Shown: positions 42,672 to 51,779, counted from the stretch's first letter. The stretch is DNA of 64,000 bases from Candidatus Melainabacteria bacterium (GCA_013288645.1 JABDBL010000004.1:60057-124056); one strand, 5' to 3'. Numbers and translations: made by a program. Notes: a model not told the origin generated them from the sequence alone.

Positions 42672-43939
42672 AGTTGTTTATTACTGAATGTCTCGTAATG
42701 ATGCTGCGTTGTATACTTGAAACGTTGGCCTGTTCTCACTTTATAAGCTTGAGGCGCTATATTTAACAAGGCTTGAAACTCTATGTCTTTGGGCATCTGT
42801 TTAGGATCTAGCAAAACTGACGAATAATATTCAAGTCCGTTAGCCACCGCACAACAACGCACATATAAGAACCAATTTTTAGCGAAATTTCCTTTATTGC
42901 CTCCATAAGCATCTGTGCCAATTTCTCTGGCATAATGTTCACCGTCCAGAAGATAAAGTTTTTGTGCAAGAATTTCAGCGAATTGAAAAATATCTTCAGG
43001 ATTTAGTTTAGCCAATTTTTCCACGACAGGAGCAATTACAGCTACATCATTTCCTTGCTCCTGCCAATCTAATAAATTGATCAAATCCCAGAAATTATGT
43101 TCATCAAAAGTACTAGTGGGGGAAAGTTGAGCACGTTGGCCGTTTGGTTCTTCTTTAATGTGATCTATAGAAATCAAATCTTCCCCATCACGTGTATGAA
43201 CCTTCGGAGGATGCCATTTGACCTTGCAAGCAGCTAACAAGCTTTTTAATAACTGGGCACCACTGTGCGTTACTTTGGTGTTAAACAAATAAACCCGTAA
43301 TAATTTTTTGAGTTTCACTAAATTGAGTAAACCAGCATCAGTAATTAAGGTGCTGCTTAAGCCCAATTGCACAATTGTTTGTAAATTATTTAGATGTTCT
43401 AAACCAAGATCATCTACTTTAGTGCCGCTAAGCCATATCTCGCGCACGTCTTTCAATTGCCATAAATGCTTTAATCCAACGCTAGTGACACGACTATAAC
43501 TTAATCCTATTGAATGAAGATTGGTTAGGTTATGGATGAATGATAGTCCTTTGTCTCCGACAGTAGTTGAGGTTAACTCAAGAGATCGCAAGCCGGTTAA
43601 ATGTTCAATATGGCTCAATGCTTTATCTGCAACTGCTGAATGACTTAAATCTAGCGCATGCAGATCGTCCGCTTCTAAATTGGCTACCCCAGATAAGCCT
43701 GCCGCATCCGGTGAAATTTTTAGCTTTAGCTTAAGTCCGGACGGTACTACAATCTCACCTCTAGCTTCATCAAATAATTCCCAGTGTATAGGTTCATTCT
43801 CAGGCGCTACAACCAAACCGCGCACTTGGGTTAGAAGTTCCCATTCCTCTGGTTGGTTAATAGGCGCCGAATATAAGGTTCCTATTGACCGCTTTTGCGG
43901 GAAAGAGAGAATTTTTGCTTGATCGTTAATTTTATTCAT
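42656..43939 (-). CDS. Leucine-rich-repeat protein
   Basis: The protein contains about seven LRR units of the RI/cysteine-containing-like type between residues ~90 and 245 (LDLSHSAVADKALSHI, LELTSTTVGDKGLSFI, LGLSSTLITDAGLLNL). They form the usual curved protein-binding surface. The C-terminal ~170 residues are a separate helical domain with no known motif. I prefer ATG 43939 (427 aa); the track's start at 43984 is a TTG. No signal peptide is seen with either start, so it should be cytoplasmic. It heads a tight operon with a secreted protein, proline dehydrogenase and a tiny lipoprotein; the functional link is unclear. Confidence 0.7.
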   Translation of the reverse strand: MNKINDQAKILSFPQKRSIGTLYSAPINQPEEWELLTQVRGLVVAPENEPIHWELFDEARGEIVVPSGLKLKLKISPDAAGLSGVANLEADDLHALDLSHSAVADKALSHIEHLTGLRSLELTSTTVGDKGLSFIHNLTNLHSIGLSYSRVTSVGLKHLWQLKDVREIWLSGTKVDDLGLEHLNNLQTIVQLGLSSTLITDAGLLNLVKLKKLLRVYLFNTKVTHSGAQLLKSLLAACKVKWHPPKVHTRDGEDLISIDHIKEEPNGQRAQLSPTSTFDEHNFWDLINLLDWQEQGNDVAVIAPVVEKLAKLNPEDIFQFAEILAQKLYLLDGEHYAREIGTDAYGGNKGNFAKNWFLYVRCCAVANGLEYYSSVLLDPKQMPKDIEFQALLNIAPQAYKVRTGQRFKYTTQHHYETFSNKQLWVKK

Positions 43940-44155
43940 CGGTAAAAAATTTGGGTTAGCAAAATATCTTGATATGCTTGGCAATTATTGTAACTAAGAA
44001 GAATAACACCTGACAACAACTTTTGTCTGCGGATAACTTGATAAATAGTATCGACGCTAAAGAGAAAAATCGTATCAGTGTTATGCTTAGTTCTTATAAA
44101 TTGAGCATTTTTTAGTTTATAAGTATGTATCAAGAATGAGGAGATCTATCGCCCG

Positions 44156-44629
44156 ATGGATGAAATCGACGCACAAGGCAGGCAATTATTAACGGACCGC
44201 CCAGCTTTAACGAAAGGAAGACTGATTGTATTTCGTGAGATAGAAAAAGGCAGTAGAGATACTGATCCTTGGTTTCCCAGACTCAGTATTACTGTAAAAC
44301 GGGCTGGCAGCGATGATACATTCTGGAACTGGTCAACTCACGGACTGCCAGTAGACTTCGAAGGACCGCCTCCCTATGGTGAAGATGTTCTTCTTGAAAA
44401 AGGCTTCCAATTAGAACAGCCCGCAAAATCGCCAAGAGGTCTGGAAACAGTTTTTTTACTTGAGCCAGGCGCTACTAATAGAGGCAAGGTCGTAAAATAT
44501 TCAGCCTCTCTTTATCTTTATCCCAATTCAATCGAAGATCGCGGTGTGCAAATCGGGGTTATTGATTTCACTGAAGGACTGAAGGCTACGCATGTACCAC
44601 TTTATTTCAGAGTGAATTTTCCCTGGTAG
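44156..44629 (+). CDS. Small conserved-looking protein, unknown
   Basis: The 157-aa protein lacks a signal peptide and membrane segments and is rich in beta-strand patterns with several Trp and Pro (DPWFPRLSITVKRAG, FWNWSTHGLPVDFEGPPPYG, YFRVNFPW). GAGGAG-like purines precede the ATG at a somewhat long distance. The family is not recognised; a beta-sandwich fold is a guess. It stands alone between the LRR operon and the tRNA-Lys gene. Confidence 0.5.
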   Translation: MDEIDAQGRQLLTDRPALTKGRLIVFREIEKGSRDTDPWFPRLSITVKRAGSDDTFWNWSTHGLPVDFEGPPPYGEDVLLEKGFQLEQPAKSPRGLETVFLLEPGATNRGKVVKYSASLYLYPNSIEDRGVQIGVIDFTEGLKATHVPLYFRVNFPW

Positions 44630-44661
44630 GCTAGGAAATTCAGTAATAAAATAATAAGACT

Positions 44662-44733
44662 TGCGCCCGGTGCGAGTCGAACGCACGACCAATCGGTTAA
44701 AAGCCGAGTGCTCTACCACTGAGCTACGGGCGC
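44662..44733 (-). tRNA. tRNA-Lys (UUU)
   Basis: The 72-nt cloverleaf folds fully. The acceptor stem is GCGCCCG with CGGGCGC, the D arm is GTAGCTCAGTGGTAGAGC, the anticodon arm is CTCGGCTTTTAACCGAT with anticodon TTT, and the T arm is GTGCGTTCGACTCGCAC. The discriminator is A and CCA is not encoded. It lies on the minus strand between two plus-strand genes. Confidence 0.95.
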
Positions 44734-44880
44734 AGAATAATAGATGGGCATCGTAGCAACCTCGGTATAGAAGTGTCAAGAATAGCCTAAACTTCTGTGC
44801 ATAAGCTTTGCATATTATTCATAATCAACGAATGCTCATTAAAAGAAATTTTTGGGCAAAATAAACCATAGGTTTTAATA

Positions 44881-46716
44881 TTGGTCGGCTCTGAAAACAA
44901 TCAATTAGCTAGTAAGACACCCTTTGTATCAAATAATGCATTCGGTTCTGTTAGCGACATGCTGACCAGAATTTTTGCTGCCGCTTTTAGTGAAATGGGG
45001 ATTGCCAGCGAACTTGGCAAAGTTGTAATCTCTGAACGTCGAGATTTAAGTAATTACCAATGTAACGGCGCTCTGGCAGCGGCGCGAGAACTAAAACAAA
45101 ATCCACGCCAGATTGCTGAAAAAATTATTGACCTAGTGCGTAAAAGCCAAGAGCGAGAAATTTTTTCTACGCTCAGTATTGACGGACCTGGTTTCATCAA
45201 TATAAAACTAAGTGATAAGTTTTTAATTAGAACTCTGCGATCACTGCAGCAAAATAAGATTATCGCTCCTTTGCCAGCTAACGAGCTTAAACACACTATG
45301 GTCGACTTTGGTGGTGCCAATATAGCTAAGCCCATGCATGTAGGACATTTGCGCACTACTCTTCTAGGCGATTGTTTGCAAAGATTATGCCGCTTTCTTG
45401 GCTTGAAAGTAACTAGCGACACGCATTTAGGAGATTGGGGCACACAAATGGGTATGCTCATTGCCGAGATGCGTCATAAATTCCCTGAGCTTCCTTATTT
45501 TAAGTCTGATTTTAATGGTCCCTATCCTACAGAATCGCCAGTGACTATAGAAGATCTAGAAGCACTTTATCCTCAAGCCTCCAAGCGTTGCCAATCTGAT
45601 AAAGAATCTATGGCACAAGCTTTGTATGAAACTACTCAATTACAAAATGGGGTACCTTATGCTCGCGCTTTATGGCAACATTTTGTCAATGTTTCCATTA
45701 AAGCGCTCAAGGAAGATTTTGCTGCCTTGGGTGTATATTTTGATTTATGGAAAGGCGAAAGTGATATACATGATCGTATTCCAGCTATACTCGAAAGACT
45801 AAAGAAAGAGGGGCATGCTGTCACCAGCAACGGTGCTCTTGTTATTCCTTTGCAAGATCCAACAGGCAAAGAAGAAATCCCCCCGCTGTTATTAGTAAAA
45901 TCTGATGGTGCCTATTTGTACGGCACAACAGATGTAGCTACGCTTGAAGAAAGGCTTGAAGACTTACATGTTGAACAATTATGGCACGTAGTGGATAAGC
46001 GGCAGAGTTTGCATTTTAAACAATTTTTTCTTGCTGCTAGACAAATTGGCATGGCAGGACCCAATATCCAACTAGAGCATATTGCCTTCGGTACTGTAAA
46101 TGGTCCAGACCGCAAGCCTTTTAAAACCCGAACTGGCGGCGTAATGAAGCTCAAAGAATTAATTCACCAAGCAACTGACGAAGCGAGGAAAAGGCTTGCT
46201 GAGATGAGGGCTGCAGCCGACTATGATGCTGCTGAGCGAGAAGAAATTGCTAAAGCAGTTGGTATTGCCGCGCTTAAATATGGCGATCTAATGCATGATC
46301 ATAATACCGATTATGTTTTCGATTTAGAAAAATTTTCTCGATTCGAAGGGCGTACTGGCCCTTACGTTCTTTACGCAGCGGTGCGTATCAAGGCCATTTT
46401 GCGTAAGGCAAAAGAACAAAGTTTAGCAGTAGGTCCAATAACAACGATTACTGGTATAGAGAGAGAGCTAATGTTGGAATTATTGCGCTTGCCTGACATT
46501 TTATACTCCACTTATCACAAACGTATGCCTAACTATTTGTGCGATTATGCTTACGATTTAGCATATAATTTTAATCGCTTTTACTTAGAGTGTCATATTT
46601 TAAGTGAGAAAGACGAAGATCTAAGATCTTCCTGGCTTGGCTTATGTGATTTATGCCTTTTCGAATTAGAAACTGTATTGTCCTTATTGGGCATAGACGT
46701 TCCGGAAAGAATGTGA
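44881..46716 (+). CDS. argS: Arginyl-tRNA synthetase
   Basis: Class I synthetase charging tRNA-Arg. It has the N-terminal Add1-like domain, the class I signature as KPMHVGHLRTTLLGD, SDTHLGDWGTQMG, LLLVKSDGAYLYGTTDVAT, and the DALR anticodon-binding C-terminal domain (FEGRTGPYVLYAAVRIKAIL, ending LFELETVLSLLGIDVPERM). KMSKS is replaced by RTGGVMKL, as usual for ArgRS. The TTG start of the track gives 611 aa; ATG at 44959 (MLTRIFAAAF) would give 585 and matches where homologues usually begin. Neither has a strong ribosome site, so the start is open. Confidence 0.9.
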   Translation: MVGSENNQLASKTPFVSNNAFGSVSDMLTRIFAAAFSEMGIASELGKVVISERRDLSNYQCNGALAAARELKQNPRQIAEKIIDLVRKSQEREIFSTLSIDGPGFINIKLSDKFLIRTLRSLQQNKIIAPLPANELKHTMVDFGGANIAKPMHVGHLRTTLLGDCLQRLCRFLGLKVTSDTHLGDWGTQMGMLIAEMRHKFPELPYFKSDFNGPYPTESPVTIEDLEALYPQASKRCQSDKESMAQALYETTQLQNGVPYARALWQHFVNVSIKALKEDFAALGVYFDLWKGESDIHDRIPAILERLKKEGHAVTSNGALVIPLQDPTGKEEIPPLLLVKSDGAYLYGTTDVATLEERLEDLHVEQLWHVVDKRQSLHFKQFFLAARQIGMAGPNIQLEHIAFGTVNGPDRKPFKTRTGGVMKLKELIHQATDEARKRLAEMRAAADYDAAEREEIAKAVGIAALKYGDLMHDHNTDYVFDLEKFSRFEGRTGPYVLYAAVRIKAILRKAKEQSLAVGPITTITGIERELMLELLRLPDILYSTYHKRMPNYLCDYAYDLAYNFNRFYLECHILSEKDEDLRSSWLGLCDLCLFELETVLSLLGIDVPERM

Positions 46717-46906
46717 TTTTCCAAGTAAATAAATCTAACACCACAGGTACTACCTAGTCATGTCAGCTTTTAGCCTCTAAGCCCTAAAAATAGCTTTGCA
46801 AAACTAAATCTATGCTTAAGGCAGCGTAGAAATACGCATTTTTGCTGTACAAGTCAGTTTATATGGGTATTCTATACATATAACGCAGGAACTCCAGGAG
46901 AGGGAT

Positions 46907-47473
46907 TTAAGGGATTGAGTCTGTTGGGGCAGCACCAACACTGCGACCATTACCAGAAGCTTTAAAATCTACTATCGTCCCCCATTTGAAAATTGTCTTC
47001 ATTGCGGGTAATAGCCAATGTCCGTTAACCATAGTAAGAAAGAAATGCTCGTGTTCCCGTTCTACATTAGCTAGGCGTATCAGTTCGGCTGCAAAGTCAT
47101 GAAGAGCTAATTTAGAGGCGTGAAAAGCTGCATTTTCATATTCTTTTATATTAGCGCTTTCTAGCCTGCCGGCAAAATACATCGGCAAAAACGAACCAAT
47201 CACAAAGCAAGCTAGTCCCACTGTTCGTCCTATGATTGCCATCATCAATTCTCTAGGCTTTTGGGGACCATCACCTAAAAAGGTTAGCATTTTCCCCACT
47301 ATTTCACGATGCGCCCATTCTTCGTTTTCAATTTTTTGAATGCCTAAGCGTTGCTCTGGGTCTTTTAGGGAACGCCAATGAGCGTTATATGCATACCCGG
47401 CTGCTAATTCCCCAGAATAAGCCATGTGCAGAACATGGATAAGGGCCTTTTTATGTGTGTTTATCTCGTCCAT
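46907..47473 (-). CDS. Ferritin-like di-iron membrane protein
   Basis: The 188-aa protein has the four-helix di-iron pattern of ferritin-like/COQ7-like enzymes: a first-helix Glu in YSGELAAGYAY, E-x-x-H in IENEEWAHR, Glu in KEYENAAFHA, and E-x-x-H in NVEREHEHFF. A hydrophobic hairpin between the pairs (VGLACFVIGSFLPMYFAG) suggests association with the membrane surface, as in demethoxyubiquinone hydroxylase. The reaction could be quinone-ring hydroxylation or another oxidation; this cannot be settled here. It is divergent from the fluoride riboswitch-crcB unit. Confidence 0.65.
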   Translation of the reverse strand: MDEINTHKKALIHVLHMAYSGELAAGYAYNAHWRSLKDPEQRLGIQKIENEEWAHREIVGKMLTFLGDGPQKPRELMMAIIGRTVGLACFVIGSFLPMYFAGRLESANIKEYENAAFHASKLALHDFAAELIRLANVEREHEHFFLTMVNGHWLLPAMKTIFKWGTIVDFKASGNGRSVGAAPTDSIP

Positions 47474-47600
47474 AAATATTTTCAGAACAAATTATCATGG
47501 ACAATTATCCACTATTCAAAGCGCGCAATTGTGCATAAATCATTTGAATTACTAAAGGGACAATCAAACTTAAGTTTCCAAGATTGTATTCTTATGAGTA

Positions 47601-47655
47601 TAGGTGATGGAGTCCGCCTTTAACCGCCTTGTGGCTGATGACGCCTACCAGATAG
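47601..47655 (+). promoter_or_regulatory. Fluoride riboswitch (crcB motif)
   Basis: The sequence GGTGATGGAGTCCGCC, then TTTAACCGCC, and finally GGCTGATGACGCCTACC matches the conserved core of the fluoride-sensing crcB RNA almost base for base. It sits directly upstream of crcB and ends about 25 bp before its ATG, near the ribosome site TTGGAGG, so control of translation is possible. Fluoride binding would turn crcB expression on. Confidence 0.93.
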
Positions 47656-47677
47656 CTAATTTTGCAATTGGAGGCGT

Positions 47678-48052
47678 ATGTCATATCTGTTGATTTTTAT
47701 TGGTTCAGGACTCGGCGGTGTTTTGCGCTATCTATTTGGTACTAGTGTGCAAAAACTCGCTAATGGGTGGATTTTTCCTATTGGCACTTTATGCGTTAAT
47801 ACGCTGGGTTGTTTATTAGTCGGCTTGTTAGCGCAACTTGTCGAGAGCAAAGGATTGTTTCCTCGCGATCAAAGATTATTCATATTTGTGGGATTCCTAG
47901 GTGGTTTTACAACCTTCTCTAGTTTTGGCTACGAAACAGTACAGCTCTTGAGAGATGGACAATGGCTATATGCATCGTGTAATGCATTTTTGCAAGTGCT
48001 ACTTGGATTGGTTTGCGTTGCCTTAGGTTATTTCCTCGGCAGATTGATTTAA
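47678..48052 (+). CDS. crcB: Fluoride channel CrcB/Fluc
   Basis: Small four-helix membrane protein that forms a dual-topology dimeric channel exporting fluoride. Family marks are GSGLGGVLRYLFG near the start, the Asn in VNTLGCLLVG, and GFLGGFTTFSSFGYE with the phenylalanine and threonine/serine track of the pore. Its 124 aa are the normal length. The ribosome site TTGGAGGCGT precedes the ATG. It follows the fluoride riboswitch and is followed 12 bp later by a DUF190 gene, which completes a fluoride-resistance operon. Confidence 0.95.
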   Translation: MSYLLIFIGSGLGGVLRYLFGTSVQKLANGWIFPIGTLCVNTLGCLLVGLLAQLVESKGLFPRDQRLFIFVGFLGGFTTFSSFGYETVQLLRDGQWLYASCNAFLQVLLGLVCVALGYFLGRLI

Positions 48053-48064
48053 AGGAGAAGCGAC

Positions 48065-48397
48065 ATGTTACCAGAACAAGGACATTTGCTCAGAATATTC
48101 ATTGGTGAAAGTGACAAACATCAGGGGGTGCCATTATACGAATGGTTAGTGAAAGAAGCAAAAAAACTCGGTCTTGCTGGAGCCACAGTCACTAGAGGTA
48201 TAGAAGGTTATGGTGCACATAGTCGAATTCATACAACAAAAATTTTAGATTTATCGACAGACTTACCCATTATTGTTGAAATAGTTGATGAATTAGAGAA
48301 AATAGAGAAATTCCTACCCATGGTTGATGCTGTCGTAACAGAAGGATTGGCGACGGTGGAAAATGTACATATTCGCTTCTACCGTTCGAGAAAATAG
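48065..48397 (+). CDS. DUF190 PII-like protein, fluoride-linked
   Basis: The 110-aa protein belongs to DUF190, whose members adopt a PII-like ferredoxin fold and often neighbour crcB. Recognisable stretches are RIFIGESDKHQGVPLYEWLV, GLAGATVTRGIEGYG and LPIIVEIVDELEKIEKFLP. It probably regulates or assists the channel, but the ligand is unknown. A strong AAAGGAGAAG ribosome site lies before the ATG. Its last 19 bp overlap a small convergent frame on the other strand. Confidence 0.88.
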   Translation: MLPEQGHLLRIFIGESDKHQGVPLYEWLVKEAKKLGLAGATVTRGIEGYGAHSRIHTTKILDLSTDLPIIVEIVDELEKIEKFLPMVDAVVTEGLATVENVHIRFYRSRK

Positions 48398-48474
48398 AGC
48401 ACAGCTATAATAACAATGATGAAACAAGAAAGTAGCAAAAATACGGAACGTCCTTGAGCAACACGTTCTGGCAT
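48379..48474 (-). CDS. Small single-span membrane protein, 31 aa
   Basis: Too short for the ORF track. The frame reads MPERVAQGRSVF, then a 19-residue hydrophobic helix (LLLSCFIIVIIAVLYF) and a charged end LER. It converges with the DUF190 gene. The layout of basic N-terminus, single helix and short tail is typical of bacterial microproteins, but there is no clear ribosome site, so translation is uncertain. The remaining ~260 bp up to glmU show no other gene. Confidence 0.3.
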   Translation of the reverse strand: MPERVAQGRSVFLLLSCFIIVIIAVLYFLER

Positions 48475-48737
48475 ACTTTTCACTGTGATGATTGTTTTAA
48501 TCGGCTGCGCCACAGTTTTTTGGCATCTTTATTAATGGTTAAAATGACCAGAATGAAAGACAGCCGAAAGAGTTATCGAACAGTGAAAAACAGCTTCAAG
48601 ATTTGTCGAGCAAGGACGTCACATCAATAGCTATTGGACATAGTGACATGTTTCGTTCTAATTTGTTAGCAGAGCTTTACTGATCTAGAATAGAATAAAC
48701 TTTCCGCCAAGGGACAAAGTGAAATGCCAGGAATCGC

Positions 48738-50213
48738 ATGACAAGTTTACAGAAAATTTCAGATAATAAATTAAGTGCGGTAGTGCTTGCCGCTGGACTC
48801 GGTAAACGCATGCAATCATCAGAAGCTAAAGTATTGCATCCTGTACTTGGCAAACCAATTATTTGGCGAGTTTTAAAAGCTATAGACGAAATAAGTAAGC
48901 AAATGGCAAACCTAGAGCAAATACATATTGTTGTGGGTCATAATGCCGAACAAGTAGAAGCTTATATCAAACAATGCATTGAGGCAAAAGAATTCCAACG
49001 CCCAATCTTTTTTCACAAGCAAGAAAAACAGCTCGGTACAGGACATGCACTTATGTCTGCACAGAAAGCGCTTAGTGGTTTTCAAGGCAATATATTGGTC
49101 GTATCAGGTGACTGCCCTTTACTTACAAGCGATAGTTTGACGTCTTTTCTATTAGAGCATAAGGAAAAACAGTCTGACTTAACTATTCTAACCACGAAGC
49201 TAGAAAATCCGAGTGGTTATGGCCGGATTGTTAGATCTAAACAAGGACAGGTCTTGGGAATCGTGGAAGAGAAAGATGCTTCAGAGAAAGAAAAACAAAT
49301 AAACGAAATTGGCACTAGTATTTATTGTTTTAATTGGAAGGCCATCGAAAAAGGGCTTAAAGAGCTAAAAAACGACAATAAGCAGGGAGAATATTATTTA
49401 ACTGATCTTATTGCTTGGTCAGTGAAAGCAGGGCATAAAGTCAATTGTTTACCAATAGATGACTGGCGCCTGGTAATGGGTGTTAACTCACGATTGGAAT
49501 TGCAATTAGCCAATAAGTTCTTGAACGAAATAGTGTCACAACGTTTTTTGCTAGAGGGCGGAGTAACTATTGTTGATCCAGTGTCAACCTGGATCGCCCC
49601 AGAGGTGAAAATTGAGCCAGATACAATAATTTTGCCCGGTTGCTGGTTAATGGGAGACATTCAAATAGGCAAGTCATGCATTATTGGTCCCCATACCTCA
49701 ATTGAAGGAAGGGTAAGGATAGGCATGCAGACTAAGATTGTGCAATCACATTTAGAAGACTGCAGCATCGGTAGGGCTTGTTATATAGGGCCTTTTGCTC
49801 ATTTAAGGATGGGCACAACTTTAGCTGCCCAAGTACGTATAGGTAACTTTGTTGAAATAAAAATGAGCACTATTGATAGTTTAAGTGCCGTATCACATTT
49901 GAGCTATGTCGGTGATACTACAGTAGGAAAAGATACCAATATCGGTGCGGGCACAATTACCGCTAATTACGACCATATCACCAAAATAAAAGCGGCTACG
50001 GTCATAGAAGACGGAGCTTCAATCGGTAGTAATTCTGTTTTAGTCGCTCCAGTAAAAATAGGCAAAAATGCTGTTGTAGCAGCTGGAACGGTAATAACAA
50101 AAGATGTTGATGATGAGTCTTTAGCGGTGCGCCGAGTTAAGCAAGAAAATATCGCTGGCTGGAGCCAGCGACGTAAGCAAGCTGGAAATAAAAATAAAAA
50201 CCCAGATAAATAG
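48738..50213 (+). CDS. glmU: Bifunctional UDP-GlcNAc pyrophosphorylase/acetyltransferase
   Basis: Makes UDP-GlcNAc for peptidoglycan and outer-layer sugars. The N-terminal uridylyltransferase domain (~1-240) has AVVLAAGLGKRMQSSEAKVLHP, QLGTGHALMSA and VSGDCPLL. The C-terminal left-handed beta-helix (~255-470) shows hexapeptide repeats and the acetyltransferase residues in AHLRMGTTLAAQVRIGNFVEIK, YVGDTTVGKDTNIGAGTITANYD and the catalytic-loop Asn. At 491 aa the enzyme is slightly longer than usual because of its tail. It is transcribed alone from an unmarked promoter in 48475-48737. Confidence 0.93.
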   Translation: MTSLQKISDNKLSAVVLAAGLGKRMQSSEAKVLHPVLGKPIIWRVLKAIDEISKQMANLEQIHIVVGHNAEQVEAYIKQCIEAKEFQRPIFFHKQEKQLGTGHALMSAQKALSGFQGNILVVSGDCPLLTSDSLTSFLLEHKEKQSDLTILTTKLENPSGYGRIVRSKQGQVLGIVEEKDASEKEKQINEIGTSIYCFNWKAIEKGLKELKNDNKQGEYYLTDLIAWSVKAGHKVNCLPIDDWRLVMGVNSRLELQLANKFLNEIVSQRFLLEGGVTIVDPVSTWIAPEVKIEPDTIILPGCWLMGDIQIGKSCIIGPHTSIEGRVRIGMQTKIVQSHLEDCSIGRACYIGPFAHLRMGTTLAAQVRIGNFVEIKMSTIDSLSAVSHLSYVGDTTVGKDTNIGAGTITANYDHITKIKAATVIEDGASIGSNSVLVAPVKIGKNAVVAAGTVITKDVDDESLAVRRVKQENIAGWSQRRKQAGNKNKNPDK

Positions 50214-50215
50214 AC

Positions 50216-50521
50216 TTATTTCTCTATCTCTGGATAAGTTTCTTGCGCGGTTTCAATTTGGGACGCATAATTCAATCTTTGTCTTTCAGCTTCAGCAAAG
50301 GAAGAAGATTCGATCGTAATAAGCTTGACCAAATTGAGCGGCACTAAATGCTTAGAGTAGTCACGCCCAGTAGGTTTATCGAAGTCTCCATAAGATTCCA
50401 TTTCAAGGTAGTCGTGTCCGAGCCTTAAAACACGCCCCATTATGGTCGTACCATCAGAAAAGTGCAGACGAACCCAAGACCGGCTATCACACAATCTTTC
50501 AAGGCGTAGTTTAAGATTCAT
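50216..50521 (-). CDS. Small LSm/SH3-like beta-barrel protein
   Basis: The 101-aa protein has the alternating pattern of an Sm-like or SH3-like barrel (WVRLHFSDGTTIMGRVLRLG, YLEMESYGDF, HLVPLNLVKLITIESSS) framed by a basic N-terminal helix and a polar C-terminal helix. This recalls Hfq-type folds, but Hfq hallmark residues (KHA) are absent. It may bind RNA or form small rings; this is inference. It converges with glmU, with 2 bp between stops. Confidence 0.45.
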   Translation of the reverse strand: MNLKLRLERLCDSRSWVRLHFSDGTTIMGRVLRLGHDYLEMESYGDFDKPTGRDYSKHLVPLNLVKLITIESSSFAEAERQRLNYASQIETAQETYPEIEK

Positions 50522-50854
50522 AATTTGTCTCCCGATTTTAGGGATAAAACATTATTTATAGCTATTGTTCCCAAAGTGTATCAAATTTTCAGTAGTCAAG
50601 TATTGCTCTTTTTTTGCAGTGAACTAAACTGTCATTTGGCGACCGAATGTTGGAAATGCCCATCAAGACTCAGTTTATGCCCTAATTATAACCGAATTTA
50701 TAGCTCTTATCGACAATGCAAGTATGTGTTAATTATCTGCCCAACATGTTTTTAATGTCATTACCTATATGAGTGACTAAGAAACATCGAATTAGCGCGT
50801 TGTCAGTCCAAATGCCTTTACACAAAACCCAATACTAGAAAGTCCAGGAAATTA
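50522..50854. other. Intergenic region, no clear gene
   Basis: The track's 76-aa plus-strand frame here has no ribosome site and begins across the divergent start of the LSm-like gene, so I treat it as chance. No hairpin terminator, repeat or RNA fold is recognised. Confidence 0.4.
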
Positions 50855-51031
50855 ATGGTTGAGAATATTCTGCCTGCGCACCTCACAAAACGCATTGAGG
50901 AATTACAAGGAAGAGAGCGAACTTATATAGAAGACGAACTTTTTTCAGAAGAAGCATTGACTAATTTGCTCTATAGAGAGCAATTGGAACGTGCATTTGA
51001 GCTAAGTCCGCTTGGACCGTTACCAAGCTAA
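50855..51031 (+). CDS. Small acidic helical protein (58 aa)
   Basis: Below the track's size limit. A ribosome site (AGGAA, 4 bp spacing) precedes ATG and 58 codons end at TAA 51029. The sequence (LPAHLTKRIEELQGRERTYI, then EEALTNLLYREQLERAFELS) is amphipathic and helical, acidic, with no Cys. It ends 10 bp before the convergent tetR-family gene. The family is unknown; codon use and the ribosome site support a real gene. Confidence 0.5.
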   Translation: MVENILPAHLTKRIEELQGRERTYIEDELFSEEALTNLLYREQLERAFELSPLGPLPS

Positions 51032-51040
51032 AACTATAGC

Positions 51041-51718
51041 CTAAGTATATAGCCCATCGAGAACAGCATGAAACCAACGATGGACTTTGTCAACTAGCGA
51101 AGTACTGCTATACCCACCCAACCAAGAGCCTTGTGCGTGCACAAAAACAGCGATTATCATTTGTGCCATTTCAGTAGCATGCAAATCTTGCCGTAATTCT
51201 TTATTCCTTTGCGCAGCAAGGATCAGCTCTTTAACGAGCTCGGGAAAGTTACCAGCACCGGTTGTTCTCACTTCCTTTTCCTTGCCGTTGAGATGGGAAT
51301 GTTTGGGTGGTGATTCTACATTGAGTTTATTGGCGCTTGCTAACACCAAGGGATCGTTTTCTCTAAATACCCACTTATGCATGCGCTGTTCAAAAAAAAC
51401 TTTGGTCAATTCAGGATTTTTTTCCGTCCAAGCAGCTCGTTCCAAAAGAATATTTTCTAGAATAGTAATTGGCTTTTCTCCTTTGTTCAGCGATCTAAGC
51501 GCATTCTCCAGCGCCTCACTAAAAGAATCTTCTCTTAAAGCCACCACAACCGATTCTTTAGAATCAAAATGGTAATAGAGAGTGCCTTTAGCAATATTAG
51601 CTTTTGCCGCTATATCGTCTATAGAAGTGTGGTCATAACCTCTTTCTGCAAACAGATTAGCAGCCGCAGCTAGAATCTGTTTTTGAGTAATATCCTTTTT
51701 TTCTTCTCGTCTACTCAT
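51041..51718 (-). CDS. TetR-family transcriptional regulator
   Basis: The 225-aa repressor has the TetR DNA-binding domain at residues ~8-55 (ITQKQILAAAANLFAERGYD, then TSIDDIAAKANIAKGTLYYHF, including the signature A-x-G-T-x-Y-x-H/Y-F). The ligand-binding C-terminal part is variable. It diverges from the Met/His-rich secreted gene across 142 bp, so it likely controls that gene and itself. A candidate operator lies between. The effector cannot be predicted. Confidence 0.85.
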   Translation of the reverse strand: MSRREEKKDITQKQILAAAANLFAERGYDHTSIDDIAAKANIAKGTLYYHFDSKESVVVALREDSFSEALENALRSLNKGEKPITILENILLERAAWTEKNPELTKVFFEQRMHKWVFRENDPLVLASANKLNVESPPKHSHLNGKEKEVRTTGAGNFPELVKELILAAQRNKELRQDLHATEMAQMIIAVFVHAQGSWLGGYSSTSLVDKVHRWFHAVLDGLYT

Positions 51719-51752
51719 TGATCAATTCGCCTAAATAACCACAACTTATATA

Positions 51753-51779
51753 CTACAGTACAAATTTAGACTGGAGTAC
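51753..51779. promoter_or_regulatory. Possible TetR-type operator repeats
   Basis: CTACAGTAC and CTGGAGTAC form an imperfect 9-bp direct repeat with an 18-bp period (about two helical turns). They lie in the intergenic region between the tetR-family gene and the secreted protein. Two turns of spacing suit binding on one DNA face. No experimental or strong consensus support is available. Confidence 0.25.

Noticed and set aside
50525-50755. 76-aa plus-strand ORF
   Set aside because: No ribosome site, Cys-rich composition without pattern, and an AT-rich spacer.
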